A stretch of 64,000 nucleotides of DNA, taken from assembly GCF_007859945.1 (NCBI RefSeq), contig NZ_SJPQ01000001.1:1886489-1950488 (forward strand), written 5' to 3'. Below the pieces are notes generated by a model. That model was given only the letters and a program-made list of their open reading frames with translations. It was not told the origin of the DNA and made no database searches. Below, piece after piece: positions 1 through 9,945 of this stretch. The stretch is from Pseudobythopirellula maris. GTDB taxonomy: Bacteria > Planctomycetota > Planctomycetia > Pirellulales > Lacipirellulaceae. The position numbers and the translations under genes were made by a program. Position 1 is the stretch's first letter. Each line of letters begins with the position of its first letter.

Positions 1-166
1 GCACGCCGTGCTTGTGGGGCGTGCTCAGCTCCTCGAAGACACGTTGCATGGCCTCGGGCGCCACCGACGGCTTGGGCGCTTTGATTGGCGTGTCGACTGG
101 CGCCTCCCCCCGTGCGAGGGGCGAAAGGAGCAACAGCACCACGGCGCATGTTGAGCAGATTCTCAT
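1..166 (-). CDS. Exported glycosidase, N-terminus only (GH130/GH43-like)
   Basis: Only the first 55 codons lie in the window; the gene runs off the left edge. The start ATG (164-166) is followed by a short signal peptide (MRICSTCAVVLLLLSPLARG). The mature start contains 'RVFEELSTPHKHGVV', which resembles the opening of exported beta-propeller glycosidases of the GH130/GH43 type, where an 'iyEevkTPyKyG' stretch is common. The gene lies 129 bp downstream of the GH106 gene on the same strand, so it is probably in the same transcript and secreted. The family is an inference from a short fragment. Confidence 0.5.
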   Translation of the reverse strand, partial: MRICSTCAVVLLLLSPLARGEAPVDTPIKAPKPSVAPEAMQRVFEELSTPHKHGV

Positions 167-295
167 AGGATTGATCACCGATTTGATAAAGCCGATTTGC
201 ATGGACTTATTTTGTTTGGGAGCGAACAAGGACACGAATCGACGCTACCAGACGCTAATCCCATGAGCGTGGATCGGTGTCGATCCGTGTTCGGC

Positions 296-3200
296 TCAAC
301 GGGCGCCGGCCGATGGCGTCTCGTGCTCGAGCGTGACCGGCCCGAAGAGGCCCGAGGGCGTGAGCGGCTTGCCCTCTAATCGTAGCGGTGCGGTGGTCCA
401 GGTCGACCGCTCGGACTCTTCGCGTGCGGCGTCGCCCACCAGTCGGTTCCGCCAAGTCGTGCCGACCGCCACGCTCAGCCGATTCTCGCCGGCTTTCAGC
501 AAGCCGGTCACTTCGACCCGATAGGGCGGCGTCCACGCCACGGCCGCCGGGCGGCCGTTGACGCTCACCTCGGCCATCGCCACCGCGGCGCCGAGGTCGA
601 TCCACGCCCGGCCGGCGAGCGCATCAGGCGGCGCGGTGAACGACGTTTCGTAAGTCGCCACGCCCGCGAAGTGGCGGACCTCTTCACGCGGGTGCGTCGA
701 CAGGTCCTGGAGCGTGGCGAGCTCGATCGCCTCGGGCGACGGGCCCGCGGCCGAAGCGAAGCCGACGCTCCATGGGCCGTCGATCGCTTCGTAGCCAAGA
801 ACGGACTCGCCGCCGGCGGGCTCCGCGGCGGCGCTCGTCAGCACGACAAAGCACGACCCCAGCGGCGGCAGCCGCAGCTCGACCGCCGTGCGACCGTCGG
901 GCGTGCGTTCGGCGGCAACGGGGCGGCGATCGCCGCTCACCGGGTCCCACACCTCCGCCGCCGTCGATGCGGCCCGCAACGAGAGCCTCAGCAAACGCTC
1001 GGCGTTGAGCTGATTCGACACGAAGTAGAGGTCTCCCTCCTCGGCGTGGCGGTGCGCCCACGCCAGCCCCTCCGAGCGCACGCCGCTCGCCTCGTAGCAG
1101 ACCAAATCCTCCGCAACGCCGATCGACGCGAGCGACGGCTCGTCCCACGGGCCGGTCAGCCATGGGGCGTCGCGCGTGACGCCGCGTAACGATGCGTCTT
1201 CTTCGCCGAGCGCCCATGTCTGTTGCGGCGGCTCGACAACGAGCACCTTCGCGCCCGCTTCGGACAACTCACGCAGCTTCTCGGCCACGGCGAGCGACAT
1301 CCGCCCGGGCGCGGGCGCCATCGGCCGCGGCGCCGGCACGACCAGCAGCGCGTAGCTCGCACCGCCGGGGAGCACCACGCGGCCCTCTTCGCAGCGGGCC
1401 AGCCGCAGCAGAGCGTCGCGGCCCAACGAGTCGTACTGGTAGCCGCGCAGCGGGTCGGGCCAGTCGGACAGGTCGGCGCCGTTCGCCGAGTTCTTGACCC
1501 CGGTGGGCATCTCGTGGGTCGGCTGCCCCTCGTTGAGCAACCGCACCCGCTCGCGCTCGACGGCCCGCTCGCCCAGGAGCCCCGGCAGCGAAGCGACTAA
1601 GCGCTCGGGGAGCACCGCCCGGTTGGGGACCTCCTCGCCGGCGAACACCGCCACGTCGGCCACCGGCCGGCCGCGCTGGAGCAGCGCCTGGCAGCGGCGT
1701 GCGTAATCGACCCACGCGCCGGCCATCGGCCACCACGCTTGATCGCGCTGGAAGAACAGCCCCACGCCGCCGAGCGTCATCCCCGGCGCGCGATCGAGCC
1801 ACGGGTTGTGAGCCCACACATGGAAAACGAACCGGTTGGCGCCGAGCACGTAGTGCCGGTCGCCCAAGGCTTTGATCTTCGCCGGGGTCTCGTCCCACGC
1901 CATGCGGAGCCGCGTGAACGCCTCGGCCTGCACAATGTTCTTTCCGTACACATGGGCGGCCGAGACCGCGTCGCGCATGTCGTTCGGTTTGTCGTGGGTC
2001 GGGCTGTCGATCCAGAACTCGCCCATCGGGGCGTCGAGCCGAGCGAAGTGCCGCATGCCGGCGCCGGTGAAGGTGGGCGCCGTGCATTCGCCCGTGAACC
2101 GCACGCCGTGCTCGTCGGCCTTCTCCGCCATGACGCCGTAGAACACCTCGTCGACCAGCTCGGCGATCGTCATCCGCACGTCGTGCAAGAATCGCTCCGA
2201 TTTCTCGGCGCTAGCGATCGGGTAGCCGGCCATCGCCGGCAGGTATAGCAGCGGGTCGTAGCCGCGGCGTTCGGTGAACTCCTCGCGGAAATCGGCCGAC
2301 CAGTTCTGGCTGCCGCACTCCCAGCTGTCGACGTGCAGCACGCCGAGCGAGCCGATGTCGCCGTAGCGGCGCAGCGCCTCGCCGAACCAACGATCGAACT
2401 GCAAACGCACGGCATCGGGGTTGAACTTGTCGCACTCGAGCCCCAGCCCGGCGCCGCCGGTCTCGTTGTGGGCGCCGGTCGAGGTGTGCCCTAAGCGCAA
2501 GACGGTCCACGCGCCCGGCGGCGGCGCCCAGTCGAGCGCGCCGTCTGCCGAGAGCTTGTCGGAGAGGTCGATCACCTCGGCCCGCGGCGTGCAGGCGCTC
2601 GGCCCGATCTGCTCGGGCGTGCTCCAAGGGCTCACGCGCCACACGGCGCCCGTCTTGCCGCGGTAGTGGTGCAGCCGCGTCTCGCTGGCGAGCCGGATGC
2701 GTTTGACCTTGAGCACCGGGCTCCACTTGGCCGTGTCGAGGTCTTCGGCGCCCGGCTCCGAGCCCTCGGGGGTCCATGTCAGTCGGAACCGCCGAGCCGT
2801 GGTCGGCGGGATGGCGTGCGTGACTGGCGCCTCCTGCTCCTGCCAGCCGTGACGCGGGGCGTCGAGCCGGGCGATTGGCCGGAACCGCTCGCCGTCGCCG
2901 TTCGATTCGGATGTGATCGCCTCGACCGTGAACCGCTGGCACTGGTAGTTGCGACCGTCGGGCCAAACGGTGACCGATCGGCAGGTGAACGGCTCGTCGA
3001 ACGTGAAGTCGATCGAGCACGGCTCGGCGCTCCGCAGCCGACGCTCGTTGTCCGACTCGACGAGTTGCTGCGCGGTCTCGCCCACGGCGGTCGTGGTCAC
3101 CGTGACCGGCACGGTGTCGGTCGACAGGCCGTCACCCGCCGGGGCGGGAAACGCCAGCACGGCCACGTCTTGGTAGTAGCCTTCCCACGCAGCAGGCTGG

Positions 3201-3685
3201 GGCAAAACGATCGGCTCGGCGGCGTCGGCGATGCGTGTCTCGCTCCAAACGAGCCGCTGCATCGACAACTCGGGGGTGATCCACGGCCCGCCCGCCACGG
3301 CGAACCCATCGCAGGCGTGCATGCCGATCTCCAGGCCGAGCCGCTTGGCCTCGGCGAGCGCGTGACCAACGCACTCCCACCACTCGGGCGTGAGCTGGTT
3401 GACTGGCGGCTCGACGAGCGGCGGGTCGGTCGGTCCCTGGATCGGCATCAGGTAGGCGCCGCCCAGTCCGGCGTCGGCCATCGCCTCCAGGTCGGCCGTG
3501 ATCCCTTCGCGTGACACCGCGGCGTTCATCCAGTACCAGAAGACCCACGGCGACGCCTCGGCGGGCGGGTCCTGGAAATCGTCTTGCAGGCTCGCCGCGC
3601 GGCACGGCGTCGTGGCCAGAACCAGCAGGGCGAGGCACGCCATCGCCAACGCCCGCGTCGCCTTCGTCGAAACCTTAAAGTGCAT
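296..3685 (-). CDS. GH106-type alpha-L-rhamnosidase, exported
   Basis: A 1129-residue secreted glycoside hydrolase. The frame is open upstream to 3991, but the start at 3685 is chosen because it opens a clear signal peptide (residues 1-32, ...LALLVLATTPCRAAS). The mature start 'SPWVFWYWMNAAVSREGI' followed by 'DLEAMADAGLGG' is the hallmark of GH106 proteins, which remove terminal L-rhamnose from pectins such as rhamnogalacturonan. Glu456 in 'VDSWECGSQNW' is a candidate catalytic acid. The last ~150 residues form a galactose-binding-like beta-sandwich ('AWIDLGAAVAMAEVSVNGR'). The gene is divergent from the GH2 gene, 206 bp apart, so the two may share control. The family call is firm; exact substrate is inferred. 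Confidence 0.85.
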   Translation of the reverse strand: MHFKVSTKATRALAMACLALLVLATTPCRAASLQDDFQDPPAEASPWVFWYWMNAAVSREGITADLEAMADAGLGGAYLMPIQGPTDPPLVEPPVNQLTPEWWECVGHALAEAKRLGLEIGMHACDGFAVAGGPWITPELSMQRLVWSETRIADAAEPIVLPQPAAWEGYYQDVAVLAFPAPAGDGLSTDTVPVTVTTTAVGETAQQLVESDNERRLRSAEPCSIDFTFDEPFTCRSVTVWPDGRNYQCQRFTVEAITSESNGDGERFRPIARLDAPRHGWQEQEAPVTHAIPPTTARRFRLTWTPEGSEPGAEDLDTAKWSPVLKVKRIRLASETRLHHYRGKTGAVWRVSPWSTPEQIGPSACTPRAEVIDLSDKLSADGALDWAPPPGAWTVLRLGHTSTGAHNETGGAGLGLECDKFNPDAVRLQFDRWFGEALRRYGDIGSLGVLHVDSWECGSQNWSADFREEFTERRGYDPLLYLPAMAGYPIASAEKSERFLHDVRMTIAELVDEVFYGVMAEKADEHGVRFTGECTAPTFTGAGMRHFARLDAPMGEFWIDSPTHDKPNDMRDAVSAAHVYGKNIVQAEAFTRLRMAWDETPAKIKALGDRHYVLGANRFVFHVWAHNPWLDRAPGMTLGGVGLFFQRDQAWWPMAGAWVDYARRCQALLQRGRPVADVAVFAGEEVPNRAVLPERLVASLPGLLGERAVERERVRLLNEGQPTHEMPTGVKNSANGADLSDWPDPLRGYQYDSLGRDALLRLARCEEGRVVLPGGASYALLVVPAPRPMAPAPGRMSLAVAEKLRELSEAGAKVLVVEPPQQTWALGEEDASLRGVTRDAPWLTGPWDEPSLASIGVAEDLVCYEASGVRSEGLAWAHRHAEEGDLYFVSNQLNAERLLRLSLRAASTAAEVWDPVSGDRRPVAAERTPDGRTAVELRLPPLGSCFVVLTSAAAEPAGGESVLGYEAIDGPWSVGFASAAGPSPEAIELATLQDLSTHPREEVRHFAGVATYETSFTAPPDALAGRAWIDLGAAVAMAEVSVNGRPAAVAWTPPYRVEVTGLLKAGENRLSVAVGTTWRNRLVGDAAREESERSTWTTAPLRLEGKPLTPSGLFGPVTLEHETPSAGAR

Positions 3686-3891
3686 GCCTTGCGCCGGGCC
3701 GCCTCCGTGCTGGAGCGCCGCGTCCTCGGAGGAGAAACCGTCGGAGAAAGAAGCCGCAACGAGTTGCGGTGTGAGCCTCCATACTATGTTACTGCGGCGA
3801 CGACCGTCTATCTTCCGACAACCGGCCATGAATCGCCCTGTTTTGGGCCACACCGGTTGAGGCCCGCCATGCCGCGGGGTGCAATAGGCGG
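3686..3891. promoter_or_regulatory. Divergent promoter region between GH106 and GH2
   Basis: This 206-bp gap separates two divergent glycosidase genes and must carry both promoters. It contains a spaced inverted repeat, CAACCGG (3819-3825) and CCGGTTG (3853-3859), and a more AT-rich patch 'ACTATGTTACT' near 3783. The CCGG-centred arms resemble half-sites of LacI/GalR-type operators, but the spacing is long. No start site can be fixed from sequence alone. Confidence 0.35.
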
Positions 3892-6312
3892 ATGCCCAAC
3901 GTTTTTCGCCCAGCCATCTACGCCCTGCCCTTCGCCCTGTTGCTTTGCGGCGCGGCGCTGGCCGCCGATCGCTCGTTGCTCGACGACGCATGGCGTTTCC
4001 ACCACGGCGACGCCGCCGGCGCTGAGGCCACTGGCTACGACGACGCCGCGTGGCGCGCGGTCGTCTTGCCGCACGACTGGAGCATCGAACACGCCCCGCG
4101 AGCCGACGCGCCCAGCGGGGGCGGCGGAGGGTACTTCCCCACCGGGATCGGTTGGTACCGGCGGTCGCTCGAAAAGCCCTCGGGCGAGCAGCGCTGCTGG
4201 GTCCATTTCGAGGGGGTCAGCGAACGCTGCGAGGTTTGGCTCAACGGCGAGTCGCTCGGCGGCCACGACTACGCATACACGCCGTTTCGCCTCGACGTGA
4301 CCGACAAGCTCCGTGAGGACAAGAACGCGCTCGCCGTGCGGGTCGACAACACGCCTCAGCCGTCGAGCCGCTGGTACACCGGCTCGGGCCTCTGCCGCCA
4401 CGTGTGGCTCGAGACCGCCGGGCCGATCCACATCACACACGACAGCGCGTGGGTCGAAACCCGCGCGGTCGGCGAGGATGCCGCCACGGTCGCCGTCCAC
4501 GCCTCGGTCGCGAACACGAGCGGCGCCGACGCACTCATCACGGTCGAAGCCACGCTCCTCAGCCCCGACGGGGATCCGGTCGCCGCTCACACCGAAAGCC
4601 ATTCGGTTCCGGCCAACGGCGGAATCGACGCGACCTTCCCCATCGAGCTGAAGACCCCTTGGCTCTGGTCGCCCGATTCGCCACGGCTCTACACCGCGCG
4701 GCTGCGCGTGTTGCAGGGCGATGAAGCGACCGACGAGCAGTCGGTTCGCTTCGGCGTTCGCGGCGTCGAGGCGTCGGCCGCGGGAGGGCTGCGCCTCAAC
4801 GGCCAGCCGGTTGAGTTGCTCGGCGGCAACGTGCACCACGACAACGGCGTGCTGGGCGCCGCGGCTTTTGGCGCCGCCGAACGCCGCAAGGCGCGATTGC
4901 TCAAGGAGGCCGGCTTCAACGCGGTTCGCACCGCGCACAACCCGCCGGCCGTCGCCTTCCTCGACGCCTGCGACGAGCTCGGCCTGCTCGTGATCGACGA
5001 GGCGCTCGACGCCTGGCGCAAGCCCAAAGTGAAGCACGACTACGGCGAGCGGTTCGACGCCCACTGGCGCCGTGACCTCACGGCGATGGTGCTCCGCGAC
5101 CGCCGCCACCCGTCGGTCATCATGTGGAGCCTCGGCAACGAGATGTACGAGCGCGGCGACGAGTCCGCTCCCGCCACGGCCCGCGCGATGCGCGAGCTCG
5201 TACGCACGCACGATACGACCCGGCCGGTCACGGCCGGCGTGAACGGCCTGGGCGACGACGCCAAGTGGCCGCGTCTCGACGCATTGTTCGCCGAGCTCGA
5301 CCTGGTTGGCTACAACTACGAAGAAGACCGCTACGCGCCCGACCACGCCCGGCTCCCCGAGCGCGTGGTCTACGCCAGCGAAACGTACCAGGCCGATGTC
5401 GTCGCCGGCTGGCGGGCCTGTCAGGAACACGCACACGTGATCGGCGACTTTGTCTGGAGCGGCATCGACTACCTGGGCGAAGCGGGCATCGGCCGCGTCT
5501 TCCCACCCGGCAAAGAGGCCCGCCCCCACTGGGTCGGCGAGCACTTCCCGTGGCACGGCGCCGCCTGTGGCGACATCGACATCACCGGCCGCCGCAAACC
5601 GATCTCGCACTTCCGCAACATCGTTTGGGACCGCGGCGAACGGCTGCACGCCGCCGTGGTCGTGCCCAGCGACGGCGGCCCGTGGGGCGTCACGCCGTGG
5701 GCGGTCGAACCGACCCGCGCGCATTGGAACTGGCCCGATCACGCGGGCGAGCCGCTCACCGTTTGCGTCTGGTCGCGCTGGCCAACTGTCCGGCTCGAGC
5801 TCAACGGCCGCGTCGTGGGCGAGAAGCCTGGCGGCGAGGCCCACGGCTTCGAGGCGCGTCTCGAAGTCCCTTACGAGCCGGGCGAGTTGGTAGCCATTGG
5901 CCTCGACGCCACGGGCGCTGAGGCCGAGCGTTTCGTGCTCCGCACGGCCGGAAAACCGCAAAGCCTGCGAATGCACGCCGACAACGCATCGCCCCAAGCC
6001 GGGCGCCAGCAGATTGTTTATGTCGAGCTGCGGCTCGTCGATGAGCAGGGCCAGCTCTGCCCTCGCGACGAACGCGCGGTAGAGTTTGGCGTGGAGGGCC
6101 CGGCCGCCATCATCGCCGCGGGCAACGCCGACCTCACGAGCCTTATCCCCTACACCGCGCCCCGAGCGCTGCTCGACCAAGGCCACGCCCTCGTGGTGCT
6201 CCGCAGCACGGGGGCGCCCGGCAAAGCCGTGCTCACCGCCCGGGCCGAGGGCCTTGGCGACTCATCGATCTCGATCCACTTCGTGAACTCCCCTCAAACT
6301 CCCCCTCAGTGA
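3892..6312 (+). CDS. GH2 family glycosidase (beta-galactosidase-like), exported
   Basis: An 806-residue protein with an N-terminal signal peptide (MPNVFRPAIYALPFALLLCGAALAA). Domains in order: jelly-roll sugar-binding ('WRAVVLPHDWSIE', 'WVHFEGVSERCEVWLNGE'), Ig-like GH2 domain, TIM barrel ('LNGQPVELLGGNVHHDNG'), and C-terminal beta-sandwiches. The acid/base is Glu417 in 'IMWSLGNEMYERG' and the likely nucleophile is Glu497 in 'VVYASETYQ', both normal for GH2. The next gene follows 8 bp after the stop, so they are probably co-transcribed. GH2 includes beta-galactosidases, beta-glucuronidases and arabinopyranosidases; the sequence does not settle which. Confidence 0.88.
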   Translation: MPNVFRPAIYALPFALLLCGAALAADRSLLDDAWRFHHGDAAGAEATGYDDAAWRAVVLPHDWSIEHAPRADAPSGGGGGYFPTGIGWYRRSLEKPSGEQRCWVHFEGVSERCEVWLNGESLGGHDYAYTPFRLDVTDKLREDKNALAVRVDNTPQPSSRWYTGSGLCRHVWLETAGPIHITHDSAWVETRAVGEDAATVAVHASVANTSGADALITVEATLLSPDGDPVAAHTESHSVPANGGIDATFPIELKTPWLWSPDSPRLYTARLRVLQGDEATDEQSVRFGVRGVEASAAGGLRLNGQPVELLGGNVHHDNGVLGAAAFGAAERRKARLLKEAGFNAVRTAHNPPAVAFLDACDELGLLVIDEALDAWRKPKVKHDYGERFDAHWRRDLTAMVLRDRRHPSVIMWSLGNEMYERGDESAPATARAMRELVRTHDTTRPVTAGVNGLGDDAKWPRLDALFAELDLVGYNYEEDRYAPDHARLPERVVYASETYQADVVAGWRACQEHAHVIGDFVWSGIDYLGEAGIGRVFPPGKEARPHWVGEHFPWHGAACGDIDITGRRKPISHFRNIVWDRGERLHAAVVVPSDGGPWGVTPWAVEPTRAHWNWPDHAGEPLTVCVWSRWPTVRLELNGRVVGEKPGGEAHGFEARLEVPYEPGELVAIGLDATGAEAERFVLRTAGKPQSLRMHADNASPQAGRQQIVYVELRLVDEQGQLCPRDERAVEFGVEGPAAIIAAGNADLTSLIPYTAPRALLDQGHALVVLRSTGAPGKAVLTARAEGLGDSSISIHFVNSPQTPPQ

Positions 6313-6320
6313 GTTTTGTG

Positions 6321-8489
6321 ATGAAAAGTGTCGTTCCGCTGTCCCTCTCGCTGCTCGCCGTTTTGGCGATCGCGTCCGACCTCCCCGCCCAGCCGCTCCG
6401 CTACGACCTGAGCGGCAAGACCGGCCGCCGCGACGCCGAGTCGTACGACTGGCGCGAGTGGGAGATCAAGAGCGCCGAGACCGTGTCCCAACAAGCCGAT
6501 GGCTTGAGCGTTTCGCTCCGCGGCGTCGGCGCCCCGCTCGAGGGTTTCCTGAACAAGGCGGGCCTCGTCACGGGCGGCACGCTCGTGAGCGACGGCGTCA
6601 CGTGCCAAGGCGAGGCGATCGAGATCACACTCACCGGCCTCGCCGCCGGCAAGCACAGCCTCGCCACCTTCCACAACCAGCCGAGCGGAGATTCGCCCTC
6701 CGAGTTCGTGCTCGCCGCGGGCGACACGAAGTCGACCGTCAAACCTGCCAACGACGCCAAGATCAACGCCGACGCGGCGACCGCGTACGTCGAGTTCGAG
6801 GCGACCGAGGGCGAGCCCGCCGTTGTGCGGCTCACGGGCGAAGGCTTGGTGCTCAACGGCGTTGAGATCGACGGCTCGAACCCCGCCCTCCGCGCCGCCC
6901 TGCCGACCCCCACGCACGGCGACGGCCACGCCGACGCCGACGAAGGCACGGTCGCGCTCAGCTGGCGACCCGTTGCCGGCGCCACCGGCTACCAGGTCCG
7001 CCACGCCGCTGCGCTCGACGCCGATGAGGCGGAGCAGAATCTCGCCACGGCCCCCGCCGTCGAGACAACCGAGCCGTCGCTCGAGCTGTCGGTCGAGAAG
7101 AACAGCCTCCTCTCGCACGCCTGGCGCGTCGACACCGTCGGCGCCGACGGCGCCGTCACGCCCGGCGAGAGCTGGACGTTCCGCACCCGCTCGCTCGCCT
7201 TCCCCGGCGCCGAGGGGTACGGCCGCTTCGCCCGCGGCGGACGCGGCGGTCGCGTGATCAAGGTCACCAACCTCAACGACAACGGCCCGGGCAGCTTCCG
7301 CGCCGCCGTCGAGGCCGAGGGACCGCGGACCGTGGTGTTCGACGTCTCCGGACGCATCGTCCTGAACGATCGTCTCATCATCCGCAACGGCGACCTGACG
7401 ATCGCCGGCCAAACGGCCCCCGGCATGGGCGTTTGCGTGTCGAACTTCAACCTCGGAGCGATCGGCGCCGAGGACCTCGTCGTCCGCTACCTCCGCGTGC
7501 GGCCGGGCGACACCTCCGGCAAGACGCTCGACGGCATGGGGCTGGCGAGCTGCGACCACTCGATCGTTGACCACTGCTCGATCAGCTGGTCGCACGACGA
7601 GGCGTTCAGCTCGCGCGGCGCGCTTAACATCACGCTGCAACGCACGCTGATCAGCGAGGCGCTCAACATCGCCGGGCACAAGAAGTACGGCGAGGGCAGC
7701 GCCCACGGCTTCGCCGCCAGCATCGGCGGCGACCGGGGCAGCTTCCACCACAACCTGCTCGCCCACTGCGCGGGCCGCAACTGGAGCCTCGCCGGCGGCA
7801 CCGACCAGGCGAACCGCCACCGCGGGCAACTCGATCTGCGCAACAACGTGGTCTACAACTGGGACTACCGCACCACGGACGGCGGCGCCCGCCTCGTTCA
7901 GTTCGTGAACAACTACTACAAGTCGGGGCCCGCCTCGCGGATCAAGTACTATCTCAAACCGCAGTACGAGAACCCCTCGTTCGGGCCGCAACAGTACTAC
8001 GTCGAGGGCAACGTGATGGAGGGCGTCACCGGGCCGGAGGGACCGACCGGCGAGTTGGTTGGCATGCGGGTCCAAGGCAGCCAGCCCGAGCCGGTCACCC
8101 TGCCCGAGCCGTTCTTCGAGCACCACGTCACGACCACCTCGGCCGAGCAGGCCTACGACGACGTGCTCGGCGACGTCGGCTGCAACTACCCCAAGCTCGA
8201 CGAGCACGACCAACGCGTGATCCGTGAAACACGCACCGGCACGGCCACCTACGTCGGCAGCAAGAGCGGCAAGCCGGGGCTGCCCGACTCGCAGAAGGAC
8301 GTCGGCGGCTGGGACGACTACCCGGAGGTCCACCGCGACGCCGATTTCGATTCCGACAACGACGGCATGCCGAACGAATGGGAGCTGGCCAGCGGCCTCG
8401 ACCCGAACGACGCCGCCGACGGCCCCCTCGACTCGAACGGCGACGGCTACACGAACCTCGAGGCGTTCCTCAACGGCCTAGTGGATTGA
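6321..8489 (+). CDS. Pectate lyase, PL1 family, multidomain, exported
   Basis: 722 residues from the ATG at 6321; an in-frame GTG at 6309 would overlap the upstream stop but would precede the signal peptide 'MKSVVPLSLSLLAVLAIASDL', so the ATG is preferred. Residues ~25-185 look like a carbohydrate-binding or malectin-like beta-sandwich and ~205-290 like a fibronectin-III module ('SWRPVAGATGYQVRHA'). The PL1 beta-helix starts near residue 292 ('FPGAEGYGRFARGGRGG', 'VTNLNDNGPGSFR', 'IAGQTAPG'). The C-terminus has an acidic Ca-binding segment ('DSDNDGMPNEWE', 'DSNGDGYTNLEAF'). The family cleaves de-esterified homogalacturonan by beta-elimination. A second PL1 protein is encoded at 23401. Confidence 0.88.
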   Translation: MKSVVPLSLSLLAVLAIASDLPAQPLRYDLSGKTGRRDAESYDWREWEIKSAETVSQQADGLSVSLRGVGAPLEGFLNKAGLVTGGTLVSDGVTCQGEAIEITLTGLAAGKHSLATFHNQPSGDSPSEFVLAAGDTKSTVKPANDAKINADAATAYVEFEATEGEPAVVRLTGEGLVLNGVEIDGSNPALRAALPTPTHGDGHADADEGTVALSWRPVAGATGYQVRHAAALDADEAEQNLATAPAVETTEPSLELSVEKNSLLSHAWRVDTVGADGAVTPGESWTFRTRSLAFPGAEGYGRFARGGRGGRVIKVTNLNDNGPGSFRAAVEAEGPRTVVFDVSGRIVLNDRLIIRNGDLTIAGQTAPGMGVCVSNFNLGAIGAEDLVVRYLRVRPGDTSGKTLDGMGLASCDHSIVDHCSISWSHDEAFSSRGALNITLQRTLISEALNIAGHKKYGEGSAHGFAASIGGDRGSFHHNLLAHCAGRNWSLAGGTDQANRHRGQLDLRNNVVYNWDYRTTDGGARLVQFVNNYYKSGPASRIKYYLKPQYENPSFGPQQYYVEGNVMEGVTGPEGPTGELVGMRVQGSQPEPVTLPEPFFEHHVTTTSAEQAYDDVLGDVGCNYPKLDEHDQRVIRETRTGTATYVGSKSGKPGLPDSQKDVGGWDDYPEVHRDADFDSDNDGMPNEWELASGLDPNDAADGPLDSNGDGYTNLEAFLNGLVD

Positions 8490-8545
8490 CGCGGCTGCCA
8501 GCTGTTTGCAAATCGCCGACAGTTAAGTCGCAAAACGCGTCCGCA

Positions 8546-8568
8546 GCCGACGACCCATGGTCGTCGGC
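8546..8568. terminator. Stem-loop between convergent genes
   Basis: A perfect 10-bp stem, GCCGACGACC / GGTCGTCGGC, closes a 3-nt loop (CAT) between the 3' ends of the PL1 gene (+) and hmp (-). There is no strong T-run, so it would act as a GC-rich bidirectional terminator or mRNA 3'-end block. The position between convergent stops supports this. Confidence 0.6.
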
Positions 8569-8586
8569 GCAGGCCGTCGTCACGCG

Positions 8587-9822
8587 TCACGCCGATGCGG
8601 AGTGAAGCTCCTGCAATGGCCCAAAGAACTCGTAATGCATCCGGTCGTCGCCCACGCCTAGCCGAGCCAGGCTGGCGGCGACCGTTTGCATGAACGGCTT
8701 GGGCCCGCAGAAGTAGAACTCCGCGTCGTCGCACGGGGCCCACTCGCGCAGCAGATCCGCGCTGACCCACCCCTCCGCGTTGCAACGCCCGCTCGCCAAG
8801 TCGTCGGCCGACGGCCGGTCGTAGAGCACCATTCGACGGAAAACGGGCAGGCTCTCCTCCAGCTCGCGCAGTTCGTCGGCGAAGGCGTGGCTGCTGCTGT
8901 TGCGCGCCGCCTGCAAGAAAGCGACCGGCGCCTCGCACCCCGCGTGAGCGAGCGACTTGGCCATCGACAGCAGTGGCGTCACTCCCACACCGCCCGCCAA
9001 GAAGACGATCGGCCGGTCGCCAACCGCCGCGGGGTCGAGCGTGAACTCACCGCACGGGGGACCGGCTTCGACCACGTCGCCCACCCGCACGGCGTCGTGC
9101 AGGTGCGTCGACACCAACCCGGCCGGGACCGACGCGTCGGCGCCCGACTCGCGTTTCACGCTGATGCGGTACCGCCCCGTGCCGGGCCGGTCGGAGAGAC
9201 TGTAGTTGCGTGGCGAGGTCGGCGGGCTGAGACCGTCGAAACGGACCGTCAGGTATTGCCCCGGCAGGTAGTCGGCCAGCGGCGCGCCGTCGGCCGAACG
9301 CAGGTAGAACGAGGTGATCTCGTCGCTCTCGGCGACCTTGTCGTCGACCACCAGCGATCGGAAGCCGTTCCAGCCGCCCGGCGCCGATCGTTGCGATTGG
9401 TACACCTCACTCTCGCGCGCGATCAGCACCCCGGCCAGCACCTCGTAAGCCTCGCCCACGGCCGCCGCCACCTCGTCGGTCACGGCGTCGCCCATCACCT
9501 CGCCGATGGCCGCCAGCAGGTGCTTGCCGACAATCGGGTAATGCTGCTCCTGGATGCCAAGCGAGCAATGCTTTTGGACGATCAGCTCGACCGCCGGTCC
9601 CAACGCCTGGAGGTTGTCGATGTGAGAGAAATAAGCACAAATGGCCCCCGCCAGCGCCCGCTGCTGCCCGCCCGAGTGCTGGTGGGCCTGATTGAAGAAC
9701 GCTTGGACTTCAGGGTTCTCACGGAACATTCGCTCGTAAAACGCCCGCGTGATCGTCTCGGCGTTCGCCGCCACCGCCGGAGTGATTTCTTTGACAATCG
9801 CAATCGTTTTTGGGCTTAGCAT
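8587..9822 (-). CDS. hmp: Flavohaemoglobin (nitric oxide dioxygenase)
   Basis: A 411-residue cytosolic enzyme that oxidises NO to nitrate using O2 and NAD(P)H. Residues 1-137 are the globin domain: Tyr29 ('AFYERMF', B10 Tyr) and the proximal haem ligand His85 ('IVQKHCSLG') are where E. coli Hmp has them. Residues ~150-255 are the FAD-binding domain ('PRNYSLSD') and ~265-400 the NAD-binding domain ('[16 protein letters not shown]', '[12 protein letters not shown]'). Length is normal for the family. The gene is divergent from an Rrf2 regulator and a ScdA_N protein, with a palindromic operator region between, which indicates NO-responsive control. Confidence 0.96.
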   Translation of the reverse strand: MLSPKTIAIVKEITPAVAANAETITRAFYERMFRENPEVQAFFNQAHQHSGGQQRALAGAICAYFSHIDNLQALGPAVELIVQKHCSLGIQEQHYPIVGKHLLAAIGEVMGDAVTDEVAAAVGEAYEVLAGVLIARESEVYQSQRSAPGGWNGFRSLVVDDKVAESDEITSFYLRSADGAPLADYLPGQYLTVRFDGLSPPTSPRNYSLSDRPGTGRYRISVKRESGADASVPAGLVSTHLHDAVRVGDVVEAGPPCGEFTLDPAAVGDRPIVFLAGGVGVTPLLSMAKSLAHAGCEAPVAFLQAARNSSSHAFADELRELEESLPVFRRMVLYDRPSADDLASGRCNAEGWVSADLLREWAPCDDAEFYFCGPKPFMQTVAASLARLGVGDDRMHYEFFGPLQELHSASA

Positions 9823-9882
9823 GCTCTAACTCGTTGAGAAAAAACGTTGGTTCCCACGGGCCAACCGCCGCTGACCCAATAC

Positions 9883-9927
9883 ATGCACCTGATGGTATAG
9901 AATACCATACTACACGTCTAGGTGCAT
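9883..9927. promoter_or_regulatory. Nested inverted repeats, predicted Rrf2/NsrR-type operator
   Basis: Inner perfect palindrome ATGGTATAGAATACCAT (9892-9908, 7-bp arms, AGA centre) sits inside a second inverted repeat, ATGCACCT (9883-9890) and AGGTGCAT (9920-9927). The outer arms resemble half-sites of the NsrR consensus (AAGATGCATTT; about 8 of 11 positions each, by eye). The whole lies in the 123-bp divergent gap between hmp and the Rrf2 gene. That the co-encoded Rrf2 protein binds here is inference. Confidence 0.65.
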
Positions 9928-9945
9928 TAATCCCCCGACCGGCCG

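Noticed and set aside
3808-6186. 792-residue reading frame antisense to the GH2 gene
   Set aside because: It is an exact shadow of a gene with intact catalytic motifs; its own translation is low-complexity Arg/Val/Ala-rich with no domain. High GC makes such frames common here.
8340-8480. Dockerin (cellulosome) domain at the pectate lyase C-terminus
   Set aside because: The acidic repeats look like Ca-binding EF-hand/thrombospondin-3 type segments, and no cohesin or scaffoldin is present.
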